5,608 bases of DNA from Blastocatellia bacterium. GTDB lineage: Bacteria > Acidobacteriota > Blastocatellia > Pyrinomonadales > Pyrinomonadaceae. The translations under genes and the position numbers were made by a program. The stretch lies in NCBI GenBank assembly GCA_003175865.1, contig PSRF01000398.1, positions 1 through 5,608 on the forward strand. The letters run 5' to 3'. Of the stretch, positions 1 through 4,945 are shown piece after piece; within the stretch, counting starts at the first letter, position 1, and each line of letters begins with the position of its first letter. A model generated the notes under the pieces. It was not told where the DNA came from. It did not search any database and worked only from the letters and a program-made list of their open reading frames with translations.

Positions 1-39
1 GAGAGAATCTTTCGGAACACCGCGGCGGAGTTTTATCGA

Positions 40-49
40 CTCAATTGAG
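40..49. repeat. Perfect 10-bp palindrome in the leader of the first gene
   Basis: CTCAATTGAG reads the same on both strands and ends 10 bases before the ATG at 60. It overlaps the GAGAG purine run (47-51), which is the best ribosome-site candidate for that gene. It could be a small operator half or part of the right arm of a larger palindrome whose left arm lies outside the window, as in the other gaps. A 10-bp palindrome can also arise by chance, so a role is only suggested. Nothing else is recognisable in 1-59. Confidence 0.3.
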
Positions 50-59
50 AGATGTCTTG

Positions 60-1022
60 ATGGCTGAAACTTATTTCATTACCGGGGCGCAGGGATGCAT
101 CGGTTCCTGGATCGTCAAGGCTCTGGTCGAGCGTGGGGATGACGTCGTTGTCTTCGATCGAAGTGACGATGCGCGCCGACTCAAGACAATCATGAGCGAC
201 GAGGACCTTGCGCGTGTTCACTTTGTTACGGGAGATATTACTGACGGCAAGATTGTGCATGCTGCACTTGAAGAATCTGGTGCGCGTCGAGTCATTCATC
301 TTGCCGGGCTTCAGGTTCCCACTTGCAAAGCTGATCCAATCAGTGGCGCGCTCGTTAATGTCGTTGGCACGATCAACCTCCTCGAAGCTGCGAGAACGCT
401 CGGCGTTGATGGTGTGGTCTACGCGAGTTCGGCAGCGGTCTACGGGCTCAACGACGATGACGGACCGCTTGATGAAACTGATGCATGTGAACCGAGCACT
501 CATTACGGAGTTTTCAAACGAACTAACGAGGGAAACGCGCGAATCTTTTTTCTTGATCATGGTCTTTCCAGTATTGGTTTGCGCCCGTTAACTGTTTATG
601 GAGTCAACCGAGACACTGGCCTTACCAGTGATCCGACAAAAGCTATGAAAGCAGTTGTCTTGGGTCGTCCGTTCCATATCCGATTTTCCGGGAGGACCGA
701 CTTCCAGTACGTCGCCGACACTGCCGCAGCATTTATCGCGTGTGCCGACGGTATGCCTGAAGGCGCACACGTCTTTAACCTTCATGGCGAAACGGTCGAT
801 GTCGAAAAAATAACCAGTGTCATTAATCAGAACTCAGAGGGAAGTCTTGTTACATTTGGGGGCCCGCCGATTCCGATTGCGCCCGACATGAATGACGCCG
901 CGATTCGTCGCACGATTGGATCGTTACCTTCCACTCCACTCGAGGTGGGCATTCACCAAACTATGCAACAGTTTGCTGCACTCCGAGATGAAGGTCGTCT
1001 CGACACCGGCGATATAGACTAA
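60..1022 (+). CDS. Extended short-chain dehydrogenase / NAD-dependent epimerase family protein
   Basis: A 320-residue cytoplasmic protein of the extended SDR (NAD-dependent epimerase/dehydratase) family. Seen: an N-terminal Rossmann nucleotide site TGAQGCIG at residues 8-15 (TGxxGxxG); an acidic D33 at the end of the second strand (VVVFD), favouring NAD over NADP; D59 in the GDITD turn; LAG at 81-83; and the catalytic set S123/S124 (YASSAAVYG), Y149 and K153 (HYGVFK). The length suits sugar-nucleotide epimerases and sugar-acid dehydrogenases, and the substrate cannot be read from the sequence. I chose ATG 60 rather than the in-frame TTG at 45: the Rossmann strand then starts a few residues in, as is normal for the family, and GAGAG at 47-51 is well spaced. 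Its neighbour downstream is a Zn-ADH followed by lutABC, so a catabolic oxidation or epimerisation is more likely than cell-wall sugar synthesis; that is inference. Confidence 0.9.
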   Translation: MAETYFITGAQGCIGSWIVKALVERGDDVVVFDRSDDARRLKTIMSDEDLARVHFVTGDITDGKIVHAALEESGARRVIHLAGLQVPTCKADPISGALVNVVGTINLLEAARTLGVDGVVYASSAAVYGLNDDDGPLDETDACEPSTHYGVFKRTNEGNARIFFLDHGLSSIGLRPLTVYGVNRDTGLTSDPTKAMKAVVLGRPFHIRFSGRTDFQYVADTAAAFIACADGMPEGAHVFNLHGETVDVEKITSVINQNSEGSLVTFGGPPIPIAPDMNDAAIRRTIGSLPSTPLEVGIHQTMQQFAALRDEGRLDTGDID

Positions 1023-1025
1023 CTC

Positions 1026-1124
1026 CTTGGAGTGCGGTGGCCCGGCGCCCGCTCTGTTATTGGAGAACTCTAGAAACCTGAGGCTGTCGATTTAACAAAG
1101 CGGCGCCGGCCGCCGTACCCAAAG
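1026..1124. repeat. GC-rich long imperfect inverted repeat filling the SDR/ADH gap (gap 1)
   Basis: The left arm 1026-1059 pairs with the right arm 1093-1124 around a loop of about 33 bases. Hand alignment gives 29 pairs (two G-U), three mismatches (1029/1121, 1031/1119, 1054/1098) and two single-base bulges (C1043, C1050). The core is very GC-rich, with 1039-1049 pairing to 1102-1111. The left foot begins 3 bases after the stop codon and the right foot ends 9 bases before the next ATG. No T-run follows on either strand, so it does not look like a classical intrinsic terminator. As RNA it would be a very stable hairpin between two genes that probably share a transcript. Confidence 0.8.
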
Positions 1125-1133
1125 ATTTGAACT

Positions 1134-2315
1134 ATGTCGACTACCCCAACACCACATCTTGGTCCAACGATGCAGGCCAGTGTCCTTTATGAAGTTGGTC
1201 GCATGGAGGTTCGTACAGTTCCACGCCCGGTGATTGCAGCACACGAGGTTCTCGTGCGCGTGTCGGCTGTTGGTCTCTGCGGTACTGATGCCCACATTTT
1301 CGCGGGTCATGCGAACTACAACACCAATGAACACGGGCAACCAATTCCCCTTGCACTTCAGCCACAGATTCTCGGTCATGAAATCAGCGGCACGGTCGAA
1401 GAAGTTGGAAAATCAGTGACGGATTTACGAGTCAGGGATCGCGTCATCATTGATCAGGGGTTGAATTGCAACAGCAGGCGACGCGAAGTGTTGTGCGACT
1501 ATTGTCGGTCAGGTGATTCGCACCAGTGTGAGTTCTACCGCGAACACGGCATAACAGGATTACCCGGAGGCTTGGCTGAGTTCATTGCGGTGCCAGCCGT
1601 GAATGCAATACCTCTTAATTCGAGCCTCGATGTTGCTGAAGCAGCACTTGCTGAGCCATTGGGTTGTATTATTCACTCCTCCGACACGGTCTCACGGGCC
1701 CGGACACGTTACTCGATCAATGCTGAGGCTACTGAAAAGCGTGTTCAGAGTGTTCTTATTTGCGGCGCTGGTCCCGCAGGTTTGCTGTTCATTCAATACT
1801 TGCGCAACGTGTTGTCTTACGAAGAGGCATTGTTCGTCAGCGATCCAAATGAGCACAAACGAGCGCTGGCCAAATCATTGGGCGCGAACGAAACTATCGA
1901 CCCGGGCACCTGTGATCTGGTGGAGGTTGTGCGTGAACACAGCAACGGAAAGGGCGTTGAGTATTTGATCGAAGCATCTGGGGCCGGCGAGGTGATGGCG
2001 TCGATTCCCGGATTGATTCGCAAGCAAGCGACAGTACTGTTGTATGGTCATGGTCATTCCGGAACAGACTTGAGCGTACTCAACGGAGTATTCTTTAAGG
2101 AGCCTATGTTGGTCGCCCCGGTGGGCGCATCCGGAGGGTTCGAACATGATGGACGCCCAACAGTCTATTCACGTGCTTTGCGCTTGCTCGAACAACAGCA
2201 TGTAAGAGTGAAGACATTTATCACACATGAATACAAAACATTTGCGGATGTCGAAAACGCGCTGGCGAATGATATGAATCGGAATGGGTATGTGAAGGGG
2301 GTTGTTGTGTTGTAA
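1134..2315 (+). CDS. Zinc-dependent medium-chain alcohol/polyol dehydrogenase (MDR superfamily)
   Basis: A 393-residue cytoplasmic NAD-linked dehydrogenase of the sorbitol/threonine dehydrogenase-like zinc MDR type. Seen: an N-terminal GroES-like fold with catalytic zinc residues C49 (GLCGTD), H82 and E83 (LGHE), and E174 (LAEPLGC); a structural-zinc lobe with four cysteines C112, C121, C124 and C132; and a Rossmann domain with GAGPAG at 211-216 and acidic D237 at the end of the second strand, which predicts NAD. The usual structural-zinc pattern is C-x2-C-x2-C-x7-C. Here the first interval is eight residues, so the lobe carries a basic insertion (SRRRE). The substrate is unknown: a sugar, polyol or sugar acid hydroxyl is likely from the family. 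An alternative start is M13 (ATG 1170), where the conserved first strand (MQASVLYEVG) begins. Neither start has a clear Shine-Dalgarno site, so the N-terminal 12 residues are uncertain. Confidence 0.9.
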   Translation: MSTTPTPHLGPTMQASVLYEVGRMEVRTVPRPVIAAHEVLVRVSAVGLCGTDAHIFAGHANYNTNEHGQPIPLALQPQILGHEISGTVEEVGKSVTDLRVRDRVIIDQGLNCNSRRREVLCDYCRSGDSHQCEFYREHGITGLPGGLAEFIAVPAVNAIPLNSSLDVAEAALAEPLGCIIHSSDTVSRARTRYSINAEATEKRVQSVLICGAGPAGLLFIQYLRNVLSYEEALFVSDPNEHKRALAKSLGANETIDPGTCDLVEVVREHSNGKGVEYLIEASGAGEVMASIPGLIRKQATVLLYGHGHSGTDLSVLNGVFFKEPMLVAPVGASGGFEHDGRPTVYSRALRLLEQQHVRVKTFITHEYKTFADVENALANDMNRNGYVKGVVVL

Positions 2316-2330
2316 TTTTGGTCTTCTTAA

Positions 2331-2371
2331 CTTTGAACTTTGAACTTTGAACTTTGTACTTGTTCTTTGCT
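2331..2371 (+). repeat. Left tandem heptamer array, CTTTGNN x6
   Basis: Three identical CTTTGAA units (2331-2351) are followed by CTTTGTA, a unit shortened by one base (CTTGTT) and CTTTGCT. The phase is exactly 7 bp apart from the short unit. It is non-coding, lying after the ADH stop codon. Confidence 0.85.
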
Positions 2372-2408
2372 TTCTTAGTCAGAAAGTTCAATGGACAAAC
2401 GAGAGAAA

Positions 2409-2450
2409 CAAAGCACAAAGATCAAAGAGCAAAGTACAAAGATCGAAGAT
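2409..2450 (-). repeat. Right heptamer array, complementary CAAAGNN x6
   Basis: Six units in strict 7-bp phase: CAAAGCA, CAAAGAT, CAAAGAG, CAAAGTA, CAAAGAT, CGAAGAT. It is the reverse-complement counterpart of the array at 2331-2371. It is followed by an 8-bp direct repeat GAAGATCT at 2445-2452 and 2460-2467, spaced 15 bp apart. If translated from the upstream ATG at 2391 it would give a low-complexity KEQSTKIEDLRIEDL-like leader, which is why the array makes lutA look longer than it is. Confidence 0.8.
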
Positions 2451-2477
2451 CTAAGAATTGAAGATCTCAGCGAAAGT

Positions 2478-3209
2478 ATGCGCGTCTCACTATTCGTAAC
2501 TTGTCTTGTCGATCAGCTTTGGAGCAATGTCGGGACCAGTTGCGTGGAGGTACTGCGTCGGGCTGGCTGTGAAGTTGTTTTCGACGAACGTCAAACTTGT
2601 TGCGCTCAGCCGGCCTTCAATACTGGCTATCGCAACGAGGCAAGACAAGTTGCGAAACGGTTCATTGAAATATTCGAAGATAGCGACGCTGAAGCCATTG
2701 TCAGTCCGTCTGGTTCGTGCACTGCTATGGTGCATCACTTCCCGGAATTGTTTGCTGATGAACCGGATTGGATGAGACGTTCGCAAACGATTGCAACTCG
2801 AACTTATGAGCTGAGTGCGTTCCTGGTCCGTGTTCTGAAGATCGATGATGTTGGAGCGAGCTGGAAGGGACGACTGACGTGGCATGATGCGTGCCACGGT
2901 TTGCGGGATCTCAATTTGAAGTCAGAGCCGCGATCGCTGATTCGGAAAGTTAAAGGTGCGGAGTTTGTCGAACTCGAGAATGCGGAGTCGTGTTGCGGCT
3001 TTGGTGGTACGTTCTCAGTGAAGTATCCGGAGATCTCTGTTGCGATCCTGGATCAGAAGATTGAGGCAATTGAGCGTGCCAACGTCCAGGCAGTGGTTGC
3101 TTCGGATGCGAGTTGTTTAATGCAGATCGGGGGACGACTCTCGCGCAACGGTTCAAACGTAAAGGTGATGCACCTGGCGGAGCTCCTGGCAATGTCCGAT
3201 AAGCTGTAG
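2478..3209 (+). CDS. lutA: LutA-type L-lactate oxidation iron-sulfur (CCG domain) protein
   Basis: A 243-residue cytoplasmic subunit of the LutABC L-lactate to pyruvate oxidation complex, with two cysteine-rich CCG-type modules as in heterodisulfide reductase subunit B and glycolate oxidase GlcF. Seen: module 1 with C9, C22, C41-C42 (TCCAQP) and C81 (SGSC); module 2 with H136/C139 (WHDACHGLRDL), C172-C173-G174 (SCCGFGGTFS) and C213 (DASCLMQIGG). The length matches B. subtilis LutA and E. coli YkgE (about 240). I chose ATG 2478 because the family begins at the strand MRVSLFVTCLVDQL. The frame is open up to ATG 2391, but those 29 extra codons are translated heptamer repeat of low complexity. 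There is no clear Shine-Dalgarno site. The last five codons and stop lie inside the left arm of the gap 3 palindrome, so the extreme C-terminus may be set by that element. Confidence 0.93.
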   Translation: MRVSLFVTCLVDQLWSNVGTSCVEVLRRAGCEVVFDERQTCCAQPAFNTGYRNEARQVAKRFIEIFEDSDAEAIVSPSGSCTAMVHHFPELFADEPDWMRRSQTIATRTYELSAFLVRVLKIDDVGASWKGRLTWHDACHGLRDLNLKSEPRSLIRKVKGAEFVELENAESCCGFGGTFSVKYPEISVAILDQKIEAIERANVQAVVASDASCLMQIGGRLSRNGSNVKVMHLAELLAMSDKL

Positions 3210-3370
3210 CTTGTCGTTAACGTTGGTGGACTCAATCTAATCATTATGAGACACCCCACCAAATTGCAGTTGGAAGGGTGGCTTGCCGCTGCAATTTGTT
3301 AAGAGTGACTTGGCTCCGACAACATTGAATCAAACTGGAAACATCGACAAGCTGAAGCTTATCAGACATT
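3191..3370. repeat. 180-bp nested inverted repeat filling the lutA/lutB gap (gap 3)
   Basis: Three concentric pairings share a centre near 3280. The outer arms 3191-3216 and 3345-3370 match at 23 of 26 positions. The middle arms are GACTCAAT at 3229-3236 and ATTGAATC at 3324-3331 (7 of 8). The inner stem CAAATTGCAG (3260-3269) pairs perfectly with CTGCAATTTG (3289-3298) around a 19-base loop. Each outer arm also holds its own quasi-palindrome: GATAAGCT-GT-AGCTTGTC (3198-3215) and GACAAGCT-GA-AGCTTATC (3346-3363). The left arm contains the last codons and stop of lutA, and the right arm ends 4 bases before the lutB ATG. The form resembles a non-autonomous palindromic (MITE-like) insertion or a structured RNA; no convincing target duplication is visible. 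Confidence 0.8.
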
Positions 3371-3374
3371 TTCA

Positions 3375-4811
3375 ATGAATCCTTCCAGCGAGACATTTGA
3401 TCAGAACGCATTGGCAGCACTTGCTGATAAGCAACTCCGCGGGGCGTTACGCAATGCTACCTCGCTGTTTGGTCAACGTCGCCTCGCCGCTGCGCGCAGT
3501 CTCGACAACTGGGAAGATCTCCGTAGTCAGGCTAGAAGGATCAAGGACGAAGTTCTTCTTCGCCTCGACGAATACCTTCTGGCGTTTGTAAGTAAGGCAG
3601 AGAGTCGCGGTGCTGAGATTCACTGGGCGCGTGACGCGGCGGAAGCCAACAAGATCATTTGTGCGTTGACTGTCGAGCGCGGCGCGAAGTCGATCGTCAA
3701 AAGCAAGAGCATGACCACTGAAGAAACACACCTGAATAAGGCACTTGAAAAAGCCGGCATGCAGGTGGTGGAGACCGATCTTGGCGAGTACATCATCCAA
3801 CTCGCAGATGAAACGCCATCACACATCATTGCACCTGCAATTCACAAAACCAAAAAACAGATTGCTGAATTGTTCACAGCGGAGCTGGGTATGCCGCCGA
3901 CCGACGACGTGGGCCAATTGACAAGCACTGCTCGGACAACTTTGCGGCAATTCTTCGCGAACTCGGATGTGGGAATCAGTGGGGTCAACTTCGGTGTTGC
4001 TGAAACCGGCACGATCATGATTGTCGAAAACGAGGGCAACATTCGTTTGACCACAAGTTTGCCGCGCATGCACATCGCGGTAATGGGCATTGAAAAGATC
4101 GTCCCACGATTTGAAGATCTCGATGTCTTCCTAAAACTATTGCCGCGGTCGGGCACCGGACAGCGACTGACAACCTATCAATCGCTCATAACCGGCGTAA
4201 AACAGTCGCCGACTGAAGAAGGTCCAGAGCAATTACATATCGTTCTTCTCGACAATGGACGTTCACGTATGCTGGCCCACCCAGTCACGCGACAGTCGCT
4301 CGCGTGCATTCGCTGCGGGGCTTGTTTGAATGCTTGTCCTGTCTACCAGCAGATTGGTGGCCACGCTTATGGTTCAGTTTATCCTGGACCAATTGGCGCC
4401 GTGATTACTCCGCAATTGATGGGATTGAAAAAAACAGCGCAACTGCCTTACGCGTCTAGTTTGTGCGGTGCATGTCGGGAAGTTTGTCCAGTCAAGATCG
4501 ATATTCCACGTCTGTTGTTGCACCTCCGTAGTGAGGTGACAGAAAGGTCCGGCGACCATGTTCCGAAGAAGACTGTTGAACGCCTCGCCTTCAAAGTGTG
4601 GGCGCAGGTCATGAGACGACCAAAGTTGTATGAACTAAGTGCGAGAGTAGGACGACTCATGCAACGGTTGGTTGTGAAAAATAAGAGGATTGGCAAAGTG
4701 GGCGTGCCGCCTTTAAGCGGGTGGACCAATTATCGAGATCTGCGACCAATCGAGTCGCAGAGTTTTCGCGAACAATGGCGGAAGGGTCTCATAGGGAACC
4801 GCGAGCAGTAG
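3375..4811 (+). CDS. lutB: LutB-type L-lactate oxidation iron-sulfur protein (LUD + ferredoxin-like + C-terminal domain)
   Basis: A 478-residue cytoplasmic electron-transfer subunit of the LutABC complex, close in length to B. subtilis LutB and E. coli YkgF (about 475). Seen: an N-terminal LUD domain (about 70-300), with KSKSMTTEETHLN at 110-122 and GVNFGVAETGTI at 203-214 followed by RLTTSLPRMHIAVMGIEKIVP at 224-244. Next are two Fe-S motifs, C311-x2-C314-x2-C317-x3-C321-P and C364-x2-C367-x3-C371-P. A LutB-type C-terminal segment ends with VPPLSGWTNYRDLRP at 443-457. The second motif shows three cysteines, with S361 where a fourth would sit; as I recall, SSLCGAC is usual in LutB, so this is not damage. 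The start at ATG 3375 gives the family length, and no Shine-Dalgarno site is visible. The stop codon is embedded in the left foot of the gap 4 hairpin. Confidence 0.96.
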   Translation: MNPSSETFDQNALAALADKQLRGALRNATSLFGQRRLAAARSLDNWEDLRSQARRIKDEVLLRLDEYLLAFVSKAESRGAEIHWARDAAEANKIICALTVERGAKSIVKSKSMTTEETHLNKALEKAGMQVVETDLGEYIIQLADETPSHIIAPAIHKTKKQIAELFTAELGMPPTDDVGQLTSTARTTLRQFFANSDVGISGVNFGVAETGTIMIVENEGNIRLTTSLPRMHIAVMGIEKIVPRFEDLDVFLKLLPRSGTGQRLTTYQSLITGVKQSPTEEGPEQLHIVLLDNGRSRMLAHPVTRQSLACIRCGACLNACPVYQQIGGHAYGSVYPGPIGAVITPQLMGLKKTAQLPYASSLCGACREVCPVKIDIPRLLLHLRSEVTERSGDHVPKKTVERLAFKVWAQVMRRPKLYELSARVGRLMQRLVVKNKRIGKVGVPPLSGWTNYRDLRPIESQSFREQWRKGLIGNREQ

Positions 4812-4903
4812 CGACCGGATGCTAAAGTCAACTTCAAAGCTTTTGTGAACAAGGGTTTGCTACTGCATCTTTGCCTAACTTTGAGCATCCGGTAGCTACC
4901 GCT
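4804..4903. repeat. Long imperfect hairpin overlapping the lutB stop codon (gap 4)
   Basis: The left arm 4808-4828 pairs with 4878-4899 with one mismatch (G4813/A4894) and one bulge (G4883). The foot extends by three more pairs, 4804-4806 with 4901-4903. The core ACCGGATGCT (4814-4823) is perfectly matched. An inner five-pair helix joins CAAAG (4835-4839) to CTTTG (4869-4873) with the same centre near 4854. The lutB stop codon (4809-4811) lies in the paired left foot. An alternative, mutually exclusive helix is possible: GCAGTAGC (4805-4812) is perfectly complementary to GCTACTGC (4859-4866). No T-run follows, and the remaining 42 bases to the lutC ATG show nothing recognisable. Confidence 0.8.
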
Positions 4904-4945
4904 GTCGGTTCACTAATTAAGAGTTGATTACAGCGACTAAGTCAG

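Larger units (their letters stand above)
2324..2457. repeat. Heptamer-built long inverted repeat filling the ADH/lutA gap (gap 2)
   Basis: Two arms of 7-bp units lie on opposite strands around a centre near 2390. The left arm holds CTTTG cores at 2331, 2338, 2345, 2352 and 2365, with a degenerate 6-base unit at 2359. The right arm holds CAAAG cores at 2409, 2416, 2423, 2430 and 2437, then CGAAG at 2444. The units pair one-to-one, and TTCTTA (2324-2329) pairs with TAAGAA (2452-2457) at the foot. The 2-base linkers vary (AA, TA, CA, AT, AG), so the core is conserved better than the linkers. The left foot is 8 bases past the ADH stop codon. Heptanucleotide tandem repeats are known in filamentous cyanobacteria and other environmental bacteria, but here they form a hairpin. 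Confidence 0.85.

Noticed and set aside
45..59. TTG start at 45 for the SDR gene
   Set aside because: It adds only five residues ahead of an already family-typical start, overlaps the palindrome and purine run, and has no better ribosome site than ATG 60.
33..560. Long open frame on the minus strand inside the SDR gene
   Set aside because: It has no recognisable motif, is wholly antisense to a strongly supported gene, and its openness follows from the codon use of that gene.
1026..1124. Rho-independent terminator
   Set aside because: The stem is strong, but no T-run follows the right arm on the + strand or the left arm on the - strand; the same holds for the hairpins in gaps 3 and 4.
2221..2418. 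Minus-strand frame with KVQSSKFKV-like residues
   Set aside because: The repetitive peptide is a direct translation of the CTTTGAA heptamers plus ADH antisense, a common artefact of such repeats.
2331..2450. CRISPR-like array
   Set aside because: The units are 7 bp with 2-base variable linkers and lie in opposite orientations in two arms; there are no spacers of CRISPR length.
3190..3377. CAATG (3190-3194 and 3373-3377) as a target-site duplication for the gap 3 element
   Set aside because: The left copy overlaps the inverted-repeat arm while the right copy lies a few bases outside it, so the two are not symmetric about the element; a 5-bp match is easily chance.
4484..4486. Loss of an Fe-S cysteine in LutB (S361 = codon 4455-4457, before CGAC)
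   Set aside because: Family members, as I recall them, also show SSLCGAC at this place, so it appears to be normal and not a degraded cluster; a family alignment would settle it.
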